Assembly: GCF_001611795.1 (NCBI RefSeq)
Contig: NZ_CP015098.1
Location: 6,882,001 to 6,946,000 of the forward strand
DNA length: 64,000 bases
Direction: 5' to 3'
Origin: Streptomyces qaidamensis
GTDB taxonomy: Bacteria > Actinomycetota > Actinomycetes > Streptomycetales > Streptomycetaceae
Position numbers and translations under genes: made by a program. The notes under the pieces were generated by a model. The model had not been told where the DNA came from and did no database searches. It saw nothing but the letters and a program-made list of their open reading frames with translations. Below are positions 30,487-38,615 of the stretch, one piece after another. Position 1 is the stretch's first letter. Each line of letters starts with the position of its first letter.

Positions 30487-31949
30487 TGAACTCCCCTCGC
30501 GGGCGTGATCGGCCAGAACTGGTCGTCGAGGCACCAGCGCCAGGCATCGCCGTCCTGCCATGCGGCGACCTTGCCGGCGGCGGGCTGGTGCTGGGCGCGG
30601 GTGGCGTGGAAGTCCATGGCGTAGCCGGCGGTGTTGGCGAAGGCCAGCACGTCACCGGCTTCCGGGCGGCGCGGCAGGAACACCGTGCGCCGGGTGATCA
30701 GGTCGGTCTCCAGACAGAGGCTGCCGAAGAGGTGCACGGCGACAGGCTCGTCCCCCGGCCCGGCTCCGCCCCGGGGAATGACCACGGGGTCCATCAGCAC
30801 TCCGTGGTCCTCCAGCGCGATGTCGTCCGCCTTCGCGGCCAGCCGTACGAGCAGTTCCCCGCCGGCCTCCTGGGTGCGGACCTCCAGGACACGCGCCAGC
30901 GTGAGTCCGCACTGGTCCAGCAGCGCCCGGCCGGGCTCGGTGTGCAGGTCGTACAGGTGCTCCAGCAGCAGCGCGGCCAGCGGGCGCCCGCCCAGCGAGG
31001 CGGCGGGCTGGGACAGCAGCTCGTCCAGGTAGGCGGCGCCGGCGACGGACCGGTGCGCGGGGTACAGACCGAGCGTGCCGCGCAGGGTGCCGGACTCGTT
31101 GCGCAGCCCGTAGCCGTGCCCGCCCCACGTCAGGGGCGGACGCCGGCCGAGGACGGCCGCGGTCAGCGCGGTCGTGTACGCCTCCCACTGCTCGCGCTCG
31201 GCGAGATAGCCGATGCCGAACCCGCCGCCGATGTCCACGGCCCGCGGCCGCAGCCCCCGGCTCCGGCACAACTCCAGCGCGGCCAGACTCCCTTCGAGGG
31301 CGATCGCCTTCTCCGCGACGCTCGTCGTGTCCAGATGGAAGGCCACCCCCGCCGGATCGACCGCGTCGGCATGCCGCTCGACCGCCTCCAGCAGCAGCTC
31401 CAACTCCCTTACGGGCGTGCCGAAACGGCTGCGCCGGCTCAGCACCTTCACACCCGACGTCTCGAAGCCCGACAGCCGGAGCAGCACCCGTACCGGGGCG
31501 AGCGTGTGCTTGCGCACCAGGGCGGCGAGCTGGTCCAGTTCGGCGACGGCATCGACGCTGACCGTGACACCCGCACGGGCCGCCAGCCACAGGAACTCCG
31601 GGTTCTTCGGCCCCGTGGCCGTGATCCGGCCGGCACTGAACCCGGCACCCAGCGCGTGCTGCAACTCGCCCAGCGACGCGACGTCCACACCCGCGTCCGT
31701 CGCGGCGAGCCGTCGCAGCAGCGCGCTGGACCGGTTGGCCTTGTGGGCGTAGAAGACCTGGCCCGACAGGTGGTACGAGCGGTACACCGACCGGAACCGC
31801 TCCAGGTTCTCGGCGATCTGGTCCGGCACCACGACGTGCAGGGGTGAGCCGAGTGCGTCGACGAGGGAGTGCAGCGTGCCGTGCGCCGCCACGAGCGACC
31901 TCAGCCGTGGCTCCAGCCGCGGTTCGAGATACAAGGGCCGGCCGTCCAT
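30483..31949 (-). CDS. fold-III PLP-dependent enzyme, Y4yA family (DapDC/alanine-racemase-like)
   Basis: A 488-aa alanine-racemase-fold PLP enzyme related to diaminopimelate and other group IV decarboxylases. The PLP Lys is in VFYAHKANRSSALLR; VDIGGGFGIGY is the glycine-rich phosphate loop; the C-terminal SLCLETDLI (Cys) and NTAGYAMDFHA match the second active-site half. The Y4yA branch is usually found beside cysteine-synthase-like genes; the reaction is not established to my knowledge. AGGAGGGGGAG precedes ATG 31949. It heads the three-gene operon with cysteine-synthase-rhodanese and desulfurase-like genes. Confidence 0.82.
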   Translation of the reverse strand: MDGRPLYLEPRLEPRLRSLVAAHGTLHSLVDALGSPLHVVVPDQIAENLERFRSVYRSYHLSGQVFYAHKANRSSALLRRLAATDAGVDVASLGELQHALGAGFSAGRITATGPKNPEFLWLAARAGVTVSVDAVAELDQLAALVRKHTLAPVRVLLRLSGFETSGVKVLSRRSRFGTPVRELELLLEAVERHADAVDPAGVAFHLDTTSVAEKAIALEGSLAALELCRSRGLRPRAVDIGGGFGIGYLAEREQWEAYTTALTAAVLGRRPPLTWGGHGYGLRNESGTLRGTLGLYPAHRSVAGAAYLDELLSQPAASLGGRPLAALLLEHLYDLHTEPGRALLDQCGLTLARVLEVRTQEAGGELLVRLAAKADDIALEDHGVLMDPVVIPRGGAGPGDEPVAVHLFGSLCLETDLITRRTVFLPRRPEAGDVLAFANTAGYAMDFHATRAQHQPAAGKVAAWQDGDAWRWCLDDQFWPITPARGVQ

Positions 31950-32245
31950 GCGCGCTCCCCCTCCTGAGGCCGCCGCACCCGTCATCCGGGCACGTCGGAC
32001 ACTCCCCGCGTATCGCCGTATAGCCCATATCCATTCTTCGGTCGCTTTACGCCCCGTAAGGCCTGGGCCCGGGCCTTGGCCGGTGTGAAGCGGATCACTG
32101 GCCGGTCTGCGGCGCGCGCCGGGCGCGAGGCGGCGGCATCCGCGTTCAGCGGCTCGTCCCGGGCACGCCCCGTGCGGCACGCATGCTCCTGAGGCCCCGG
32201 GGGTACCCCGGCCGCAGACCGGCACCGAACCGTCCGAGGAGGGAC
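31950..32245. promoter_or_regulatory. divergent intergenic region upstream of the PLP operon
   Basis: This 296-bp gap separates the Y4yA gene from the isomerase gene. An A+T-richer stretch at about 32013-32060 is the probable promoter for the PLP operon and contains TTACG-CCC-CGTAA (32047-32059), a small inverted repeat that could be an operator. No gene is seen. Confidence 0.35.
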
Positions 32246-33319
32246 GTGGACTGGCACCCGCTGCGGCTCACCACCCCCGTCAAGCAGCACGTCTTCGGCG
32301 GCCGGGCCATCGCCGAGCGGCTGGGCCGCAGCGGCCTGCCCGACGGGCCGGTCGCCGAGACATGGGAGGTCAGCGACGTCGAGGGGGATGCCTCGACCGT
32401 CCTGGACGGCCCCCTCGCCGGGCGCACCCTGCGGCAGATCACGGCCGAGCACCCCGACGAACTGCTGGGCCCCCGGCTCCCGTCGGGCCCCCGTTTCCCG
32501 CTGCTCACCAAGTTCATCGACGGCCGGGGCGCCCTCCCGGTGCATCTGCACGCCGACGACGCCACCGCCCGGCGCCTGGAGGGCGAACCCAACGGCAAGA
32601 CGGAGGCCTGGCACGTCCTGGACGCCGCACCGGGAGCCACCGCCCTGGTCGGCGTGCGGTCCGGCGTGGACCGCGACACCCTGCACCGGGCGCTGCTGGC
32701 CCAGGACTTCGACGCGGTCATGCGCCGCCTGCCGGTCCGCGCGGGACAGACCGCCTACGTCCCCGGCGGCACCCTGCACAGCTTCGGCCCGGGCACCCTC
32801 GTCCACGAGATCGAGCAGACGTCCGACATCCAGCAGCACGCCATGCGCCGCCGCATGGAGGACGGCTCGCCCGTCCCCGACCACGAGTGGCACGCCAACC
32901 TCGACCGTCTGCTCGACGAGTGGCGCCCCGGCCCCCGGCCCGAGTTCCACCCCGGCCTGAGCGTTCCCTCGGGCGACGGCGTCGTACGCACCGTGCTCTG
33001 CGCCGGCCCGCACTTCGCCCTCGAACGCTGGTCCGCCGGTCCGGAGATGCCCTTGTCCTACCGCTTCTCCACCGTGCGGATCCTCACCAACGCGGGCGCC
33101 CCCGTCACCGTCACCGCCGGCCCCTGGACCGGTCTGCTGGAGCGCGCCCGCACCCTCCTCCTCCCCGCCGTTCTCGGCGAGGTCCGCATCCAGGGCCCCG
33201 CCGACGTCCTGATCGGCTACGTCCCCGAGCTGGAGCACGACATCCGCGCCCCGCTCCTCGCCGCAGGCCACGGACCGGCCGCCGTCGCCGCCCTCGGTGA
33301 GGGACTCGATCCCCGGTAG
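32246..33319 (+). CDS. class I mannose-6-phosphate isomerase-like cupin protein
   Basis: A 357-aa cupin enzyme: ETWEVSDVEGDAS, FPLLTKFIDGRGALPVHLHADD (metal-binding His pair and substrate Lys), GKTEAWHVLDA, and YVPGGTLHSFGPGTLVHEIEQTSD are type I phosphomannose isomerase features. The closest pattern is the short bacterial form linked to sugar catabolism. GTG 32246 follows GAGGAGGGAC. It is a single gene; the sugar phosphate it acts on is not certain. Confidence 0.8.
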   Translation: MDWHPLRLTTPVKQHVFGGRAIAERLGRSGLPDGPVAETWEVSDVEGDASTVLDGPLAGRTLRQITAEHPDELLGPRLPSGPRFPLLTKFIDGRGALPVHLHADDATARRLEGEPNGKTEAWHVLDAAPGATALVGVRSGVDRDTLHRALLAQDFDAVMRRLPVRAGQTAYVPGGTLHSFGPGTLVHEIEQTSDIQQHAMRRRMEDGSPVPDHEWHANLDRLLDEWRPGPRPEFHPGLSVPSGDGVVRTVLCAGPHFALERWSAGPEMPLSYRFSTVRILTNAGAPVTVTAGPWTGLLERARTLLLPAVLGEVRIQGPADVLIGYVPELEHDIRAPLLAAGHGPAAVAALGEGLDPR

Positions 33320-33446
33320 CAGACCGGTGACATTCGGGACGGATCCGTAGCAGGCCGGCAGGGCAACGCATGCGGCCGGTGACGGGTCGTACAGGGAGCA
33401 AGGGCAGACGCCCGAGCACTCGAACCGGGGGAACCGGGGGAAGCCA

Positions 33447-34097
33447 ATGGGGGAGACCATGAAGATCCGTGCCCGAGGAACGCGCCAGAACCGAGGCATC
33501 CGCACCACCGTGGCCGCGCTGGCGGCCGTCGCCGGTGTCGCGGCAGCCGCCGTCCCGGCCGCCGCCGCCACCGCACCGGCCTCCGACACGCCCCGGTTCC
33601 TGGAGCCGGCCGAACTGCCGCCGCACCCGACCTCGCCCTGGTACGCCGGTCCGGTCACCGCCGGTCAGCCCGACCCGCTGCCGATCTGCGTGGGCGACGC
33701 GCTGCCGTCCATCGCCACGCACCGGGACTACTGGACGGAGTACGACACGAGCGCCCAGCAGATCACGGTCGTGGAGCGCAGCGAACAGCGGGCGAAGGAC
33801 TTCGCGGCACTGCTGCGCAAGGACCTCGCCGGCTGTGCGAAGAAGCTGATGCAGCAGGACCCGGACATCACGGCGACGCAGAAGTACTACGGCCGGCTGA
33901 ACGTCGAGGAGGGTGCCGACGTCTACGGCATCCACACCGCCTCCGCCTGGGGCTCCTCCGACATCGGCCTCTTCTCGGTCGGCCGCGACGGCACGACCGT
34001 CACCGTCGTCCGCTGGAGCCAGATGGGCACCTTCCAGCACGCGCAGGTCGCGGACTTCAAGGCCACGACGGTCACGGCGGTGAACAAGCTGTACTGA
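33447..34097 (+). CDS. secreted protein of unknown function
   Basis: A 216-aa protein with a long Ala-rich export signal (TTVAALAAVAGVAAAAVPAAAATA) after an Arg/Lys-rich start, then a soluble domain with two Cys residues (ICVGDALP and LAGCAKKLM) and the repeated pattern KATTVTAVNKLY at the end. I do not recognise a family. ATG 33447 and ATG 33459 (MKIRARG, preceded by GGGGGAG) are both plausible starts. It converges on the DUF488 gene with only 5 bp between stops. Confidence 0.65.
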   Translation: MGETMKIRARGTRQNRGIRTTVAALAAVAGVAAAAVPAAAATAPASDTPRFLEPAELPPHPTSPWYAGPVTAGQPDPLPICVGDALPSIATHRDYWTEYDTSAQQITVVERSEQRAKDFAALLRKDLAGCAKKLMQQDPDITATQKYYGRLNVEEGADVYGIHTASAWGSSDIGLFSVGRDGTTVTVVRWSQMGTFQHAQVADFKATTVTAVNKLY

Positions 34098-34102
34098 CGG
34101 AC

Positions 34103-34648
34103 TCAGCCCCGGGACGGCTCGGTGGGGGCGTCGTACACGAGGAGCCCGTCGTCGCGCAGACGGGCTCCCGGTGTCGGCGTATGGGCGCTCAGGCGGCCGT
34201 CGTGCATGAGGTGGTGGGCCGGTACGCCGCGGGCCAGCACCGCGAAGTCGGCGATCAATCGTCGGTGGCAGCGCCACCAGACGGCCTCGCTGCACATCAC
34301 GGCCGTGCGGGCGCCCGCCGCCTCGTGCAACAGGCGGTCCATCGCGGTGACGAACTCGGGGGAGCGGGTGTGGGCGGCGTAGCCGCGGAAGGACGCGTTG
34401 CGCCACACCACGTCCGGACTGTCCGCGGGCAGGGGGCGGAACCCGCCGAGCGCGGGTTCCCACCGGTAGCCGATCCCGGCACCCGGCAACCACGCGGCGA
34501 GCCGCTCCCGCAGCAGGTCGGGATCCCGGCGGCTGCCGGGAGCCGTCCGCACGTCCACGACGGCCGACACCCCGGCACCACGCAGCAGCTCACCGATCCG
34601 GTCCCGCCCGGCGGTGCTATGCCCGAACGTCAGCAGAAGCGCGTCCAC
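34103..34648 (-). CDS. DUF488-family protein
   Basis: A 181-aa protein with the DUF488 hallmarks: LLTFGHST at the N-terminus, VVDVRTAPGSRR, a YRWEPALGGFRP loop and the C-terminal VMCSEAVWWRCHRRLIADF with the conserved Cys and His. The family function is not settled. It starts at GTG 34648, 52 bp before the murA stop; the two genes run the same way and may be one transcript. Confidence 0.85.
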   Translation of the reverse strand: MDALLLTFGHSTAGRDRIGELLRGAGVSAVVDVRTAPGSRRDPDLLRERLAAWLPGAGIGYRWEPALGGFRPLPADSPDVVWRNASFRGYAAHTRSPEFVTAMDRLLHEAAGARTAVMCSEAVWWRCHRRLIADFAVLARGVPAHHLMHDGRLSAHTPTPGARLRDDGLLVYDAPTEPSRG

Positions 34649-34700
34649 AGGGGCGGACTTTCCCGTTCCGGCGGGCCCACACCTGCGGACGCGCTCCCGG

Positions 34701-36230
34701 TCAGATGTCCCGGAACGTCTCGATCTGCGCCCCCACCGAGTTCAGCCGCTCCGCCAGGTCCTCGTACCCCCGGTTGATGACGTACACGTTGCGCAGCACC
34801 GACGTGCCCTCGGCGGCCATCATCGCCAGCAGGACGACCACCGCGGGGCGCAGGGCCGGCGGGCACATCATCTCGGCGGCGCGCCAGCGGGTCGGGCCCT
34901 CCACCAGGACGCGGTGCGGGTCGAGGAGCTGGAGGCGGCCGCCGAGGCGGTTCAGGTCGGTCAGGTAGATCGCGCGGTTGTCGTAGACCCAGTCGTGGAT
35001 GAGGGTCTGGCCCTGGGCGACCGCCGCGATGGCCGCGAAGAAGGGGACGTTGTCGATGTTCAGGCCGGGGAACGGCATGGGGTGGATCTTGTCGATCGGC
35101 GCCTCCAGCTTGGAGGGCCGGACGGTGAGGTCGACCAGCCGGGTGCGGCCGTTGTCGGCGAAGTACTCCGGCGTGCGGTCGTGGTCGAGGCCCATCTCCT
35201 CCAGGACCGCCAGCTCGATCTCCAGGAACTCGATCGGCACCCGGCGCACCGTCAGCTCCGACTCGGTGACGACGGCCGCCGCGACCAGGCTCATCGCCTC
35301 GACCGGGTCCTCGGAGGGGGAGTAGTCCACGTCGACGTCGATGGTCGGCACGCCGTGCACGGTGAGCGTTGTCGTGCCGATGCCGTCGACCTTGACACCG
35401 AGCGCCTCCAGGAAGAAGCACAGGTCCTGGACCATGTAGTTGGACGAGGCGTTGCGGATGACGGTGATGCCGTCGTGCCGGGCGGCGGCGAGCAGCGCGT
35501 TCTCCGTCACCGTGTCGCCGCGCTCGGTCAGGACGATCGGGCGGTCGGGGCTGACGGTACGGTCCACCCGGGCGTGGTACTGGCCCTCGGTGGCGGCGAT
35601 GTCCAGGCCGAAGCGGCGCAGCGCGATCATGTGCGGCTCGACCGTGCGCGTACCGAGGTCGCAGCCGCCGGCGTACGGCAGTTTGAACGAGTCCATGCGG
35701 TGGAGCAGCGGGCCGAGGAACATGATGATGGAGCGGGTGCGGCGGGCCGCGTCCGCGTCGATCGCCTCCAGGTTCAGCTCGGCCGACGGCACGATCTCCA
35801 GGTCTACGCCGTCGTTGATCCACCGGGTGCGCGCGCCGATGGAGCCGAGCACCTCCAGGAGGCGGTACACCTCCTCGATGCGGGCGACGCGGCGCAGCAC
35901 CGTGCGCCCCTCGTTGAGCAGTGAGGCGCACAGCAGCGCCACGCACGCGTTCTTGCTCGTCTTCACGTCGATGGCACCGGACAGCCGGCGCCCGCCGACC
36001 ACCCGCAGATGCATCGGACCGGCGTACCCGAGCGACACGATCTCGCTGTCGAGAGCCTCCCCGATGCGCGCGATCATCTCAAGGCTGATGTTCTGGTTGC
36101 CGCGCTCGATCCGGTTGACGGCGCTCTGGCTGGTGCCGAGCGCCTCGGCAAGCTGCGACTGCGTCCAGCCCCGGTGTTGCCGGGCATCACGGATGAGCTT
36201 GCCGATGCGTACGAGGTAGTCGTCTGCCAT
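34701..36230 (-). CDS. UDP-N-acetylglucosamine 1-carboxyvinyltransferase with N-terminal XRE DNA-binding domain
   Basis: A 509-aa fusion. Residues about 8-63 form an XRE helix-turn-helix (LIRDARQHRGWTQSQLAEALGTSQSAVNRIERG). The rest is an EPT-fold MurA: GGRRLSGAIDVKTSKNACVAL near the start, and the catalytic Cys in AGGCDLGTR. MurA transfers enolpyruvate from PEP to UDP-GlcNAc, the first committed step of peptidoglycan synthesis. The fusion suggests a second role as regulator. A palindrome, ATCTC-N6-GAGAT, sits 12 bp upstream of the start and recurs at the aconitase promoter. The housekeeping murA is probably elsewhere. Confidence 0.88.
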   Translation of the reverse strand: MADDYLVRIGKLIRDARQHRGWTQSQLAEALGTSQSAVNRIERGNQNISLEMIARIGEALDSEIVSLGYAGPMHLRVVGGRRLSGAIDVKTSKNACVALLCASLLNEGRTVLRRVARIEEVYRLLEVLGSIGARTRWINDGVDLEIVPSAELNLEAIDADAARRTRSIIMFLGPLLHRMDSFKLPYAGGCDLGTRTVEPHMIALRRFGLDIAATEGQYHARVDRTVSPDRPIVLTERGDTVTENALLAAARHDGITVIRNASSNYMVQDLCFFLEALGVKVDGIGTTTLTVHGVPTIDVDVDYSPSEDPVEAMSLVAAAVVTESELTVRRVPIEFLEIELAVLEEMGLDHDRTPEYFADNGRTRLVDLTVRPSKLEAPIDKIHPMPFPGLNIDNVPFFAAIAAVAQGQTLIHDWVYDNRAIYLTDLNRLGGRLQLLDPHRVLVEGPTRWRAAEMMCPPALRPAVVVLLAMMAAEGTSVLRNVYVINRGYEDLAERLNSVGAQIETFRDI

Positions 36231-36242
36231 GGGGCTGAGGTT

Positions 36243-36258
36243 ATCTCAGATATGAGAT
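36243..36258. promoter_or_regulatory. ATCTC-N6-GAGAT palindrome in front of the XRE-MurA gene
   Basis: ATCTCA-GATA-TGAGAT lies immediately upstream of the XRE-MurA start. The ATCTC-N6-GAGAT core is identical in arms and spacing to the palindrome upstream of aconitase at 41389-41404. It is a candidate binding site for the XRE domain. Confidence 0.55.
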
Positions 36259-36315
36259 GACGCCCGACCCGGGGGGTCCGAACGGGTGACGGGACGTCAG
36301 TCCCGCCCGGGTCCC

Positions 36316-36516
36316 TCAGTGTCGGCGCGCCCTCGTGGTGCGCCGCCACCCGAAAGGTCCGGGCAGATCCATCGATGTCGTACGACGTCCTGTGCTGCTG
36401 CGGGTGTGGCGCGGGCCGTTCTTTCCGCCGCCGGTGGTGATGGACCAGGAGCGCTTGTTGATGTTCAGGCGCACCCCCGGAAGGATCCGGAAACTCTTGC
36501 GGAACGTGAGCGGCAT
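36316..36516 (-). CDS. DUF4236-family small protein
   Basis: A 66-aa basic protein starting MPLTFRKSFRILPGVRLNINKRSWSI, which matches the DUF4236 plan (xxFRKSFxIxPGVRLNxxKxxxS...G). Function is unknown; the domain often occurs in phage and bacterial accessory proteins. The start ATG 36516 has AGGAGGAGG upstream. It lies between XRE-MurA and the left end of the transposon. Confidence 0.78.
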   Translation of the reverse strand: MPLTFRKSFRILPGVRLNINKRSWSITTGGGKNGPRHTRSSTGRRTTSMDLPGPFGWRRTTRARRH

Positions 36517-36612
36517 GCCTGCCTCCTCCTCCGTTGTGCGGGGGAATCCGGTTCGGATACCTGGTTCGGATACCCGGGAAAAGGGCGCACATGACCGCAT
36601 GGCGGGTTGTCC

Positions 36613-36676
36613 TTTGACAGCGAAGTTAGTCGGTTGCGATGCCCTGACCTTGAGCGACTAGGTTCGATGGCAAACG
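36613..36676. repeat. left-end repeats of the Tn7-like element
   Basis: Two copies of the end motif face each other: an inward terminal copy at 36613-36634 and an oppositely oriented copy at 36655-36676 (CGACTAGGTTCGATGGCAAA). Transposase sites within one end normally share an orientation, so this end looks rearranged. Confidence 0.5.
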
Positions 36677-36707
36677 ATCGCTCTCCGTCGATGCCTCTCG
36701 TGTCCCG

Positions 36708-36843
36708 TCTCAGGTGATCTGGTGCGAAGCCGCAGCTGTGACCTGGGGCGACCGGAACAGTTGAGCCACCTGGGTGGCCGAAAAAATCTCAGTTGATCTG
36801 GAACCTGGCGTCTGAATACTGGCTGTCGTCTCAGTTGATCTGG
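36708..36843 (+). repeat. three direct copies of TCTCAGKTGATCTGG
   Basis: TCTCAGGTGATCTGG at 36708-36722, TCTCAGTTGATCTGG at 36787-36801 and again at 36829-36843. The first is part of the inverted repeat of the aph-bearing element. They may be transposase-binding sites or the remains of successive insertions. The rest of the 36517-36895 gap is transposon end sequence with no gene. Confidence 0.7.
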
Positions 36844-36895
36844 ACTGCTTCCGTCGTTTCGAACTGGACTAGTCGAAGGGCCTGCGAGATTGACC

Positions 36896-37786
36896 ATGCA
36901 CGATGACCAAGTGGACATGACCACCGACATCGTTGCGACCTTGATCCAAGAACAGTTCCCTCAGTGGAGCGGCAAGGCGATCCGGCTCCTGTCGTCGACC
37001 GGGACGGTCCACGCCATCTTCCGCATCGGGGACGACCTCTCCGCGCGCTTCCCGCTGCGTCTGACCGATGCCGCGGAGGCGCTGGCGGTTCTGGAACGGG
37101 AAGCCCAGGCGAGCGCGGAGCTGGCACAGGTGTCTCGGTTTCCCGTTCCGGAACCCGTCGCCCTGGGAAAGCCTGGAGCGGGTTATCCCATGCCGTGGTC
37201 GGTCCAGACGTGGCTGCCGGGAAGCGTCGCCTTCGATGCCGACCCGAGTGGGTCGGACGCTTTCGCCGAGGACCTTGCCGCCTTCATCGCGGCCCTGCGG
37301 GAAGCCGAGACGCGGGGTCGGCTTTTCAGCGGCGACAATCGCGGCGGCGTTCTCGCTCACCACGACGCCTGGATGGAGAAGTGCTTCGAGGCGAGCCAGG
37401 GGCTGCTCGACGTGCCCCGGCTGCGCCGACTGTGGAGCCACTACCGGGAGTTGCCGCGCACGAGTGCCGACGTGATGAGCCACGGTGACCTGATTCCCGG
37501 CAACGTACTGGTCACAGGAGACCGGCTCAGCGGCGTGCTCGACACCGGCGGCTTCGGTCCGGCCGACCCCGCGCTGGATCTGGTCAGCGCCTGGCACCTG
37601 TTGCAACCGGGTCCGCGGGAAGTGCTCCGGCGGACACTGGCCTGCGACGATCTGGAGTGGGAGCGTGGCAAGGCATGGGCCTTCGAACAGGCGATGGGTC
37701 TTGTCTGGTACTACGTCGAGAGCAATCCGACGATGAGCAGAATGGGGCGCCAGACGCTCGACCGCATTCTGGAGTCGACGACATGA
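36896..37786 (+). CDS. aminoglycoside phosphotransferase (APH)-family kinase
   Basis: A 296-aa protein-kinase-like phosphotransferase with the catalytic loop SHGDLIPGNVLV and the metal-binding segment GVLDTGGFGPADPALDLVSAWHLL; the usual DF/WGG pattern is DTGG here. An N-terminal nucleotide-binding region (STGTVHAIFRIGDDLSARFPL) is also typical. The family modifies aminoglycosides, macrolides or other small molecules; the substrate cannot be assigned. ATG 36896 was chosen; a TTG at 36890 is in frame. It lies inside the small mobile element, opposite to the tns genes, so it was brought in as cargo. Confidence 0.85.
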   Translation: MHDDQVDMTTDIVATLIQEQFPQWSGKAIRLLSSTGTVHAIFRIGDDLSARFPLRLTDAAEALAVLEREAQASAELAQVSRFPVPEPVALGKPGAGYPMPWSVQTWLPGSVAFDADPSGSDAFAEDLAAFIAALREAETRGRLFSGDNRGGVLAHHDAWMEKCFEASQGLLDVPRLRRLWSHYRELPRTSADVMSHGDLIPGNVLVTGDRLSGVLDTGGFGPADPALDLVSAWHLLQPGPREVLRRTLACDDLEWERGKAWAFEQAMGLVWYYVESNPTMSRMGRQTLDRILESTT

Positions 37787-37877
37787 TGTCGCCCGCATCG
37801 TAAGCCGTGACAGAGACGATCGCGTGCCGTCCCCACCGACACAGCACCAACATGAACCGATCGGCTGAGACGGGACA

Positions 37878-38615
37878 TCTCTGGGCACCGCGGGTGCCGG
37901 CCAGCAGTTCGCTGGTTTCGAGGTTGATGCCCGCGTAGACGAACGTCGCGGGGAGGCGTTCCGAGAAGTACTTCAGGGTGTCAGAGACCTCGGCGCCGGC
38001 CCGTATGACCTGCGAAACGTTGTGAATCTCGTCGACCAGGACCAGGCCGGTGCGGGTGTCCGTGCAGACGCCGACCACCGCTTCGATGATGTCGGTCATA
38101 TTCGATCTGGCCCTCACCGGCAGACCCAGGAAACGCGCGAACTCGGCGGCGATCATGCGCGCGGTCGCCGCGGGCGGGACGGTGATGTAGAGCACCGGAA
38201 TGCGGTCGGCGACGTTTGGATGGCGGGCCCGGTCGAGGAGTTCGTGGGCGAGTCCGAGCTGAGTGAGGGCGCTGGTCTTGCCGGTGCCGGGCGGTCCGGA
38301 GACCATCAGGCCGCGGCGGGCGCTGATCGCGTGCCGGTTGAGCAGGACCAGCCGACGGCCGCAGACCACGGTCTTCTCGACGAACGAGGTGGCGACCACG
38401 AGCATGCGGGCGTGGTGGTCGAGCCGGTCCTCGTCGTAGAGCGCCCGCTCGACCGGAGACAGATCGTCCAGCTCGGCCGCGGTCAACAGAACAGGAGGAC
38501 TGGGTGGGCCGGCGGCGAACCTCCGCCATCCCTCCAGGGTGGTCAGCTGCCGGTTGGCCTCGGCATCGGCTTCTTGCAGCGATGTGCGTCCGATCGCTGG
38601 TTCGGAGATGGTCAC
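37878..38615 (-). pseudogene. tniB: TniB/TnsC-like transposition ATPase, 3' end lost
   Basis: The first 246 aa are a normal AAA+ TniB: Walker A SGPPGTGKTSALTQLG, Walker B GLVLVDEIHN, and the sensor region ERLPATFVYAGINLE. After LLAGTRGAQR the sequence enters the inverted repeat of the inserted element; the frame then runs on to 37584 as about 98 unrelated residues antisense to the aph gene. The C-terminal lid region is gone, so function is doubtful. ATG 38615 overlaps the tnsB stop by 4 bp. Confidence 0.82.

Larger units (their letters stand above)
36701..37877. mobile_element. 1.2-kb inverted-repeat element carrying a phosphotransferase gene, inserted in tniB
   Basis: TGTCCCGTCTCAG at 36701-36713 is repeated exactly in inverted orientation at 37865-37877. 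The right boundary falls precisely where the TniB sequence stops making sense. No transposase is encoded inside; the only real gene is the aph-like one. The left part holds three copies of TCTCAGKTGATCTGG. The missing tniB 3' end is not found on the other side, so insertion was accompanied or followed by a deletion. TCTC next to each end may be a decayed target repeat. Confidence 0.6.

Noticed and set aside
37584..37877. The last 98 codons of the tniB frame as a genuine C-terminal domain
   Set aside because: They begin exactly at the inserted element's inverted repeat and are antisense to the aph gene.
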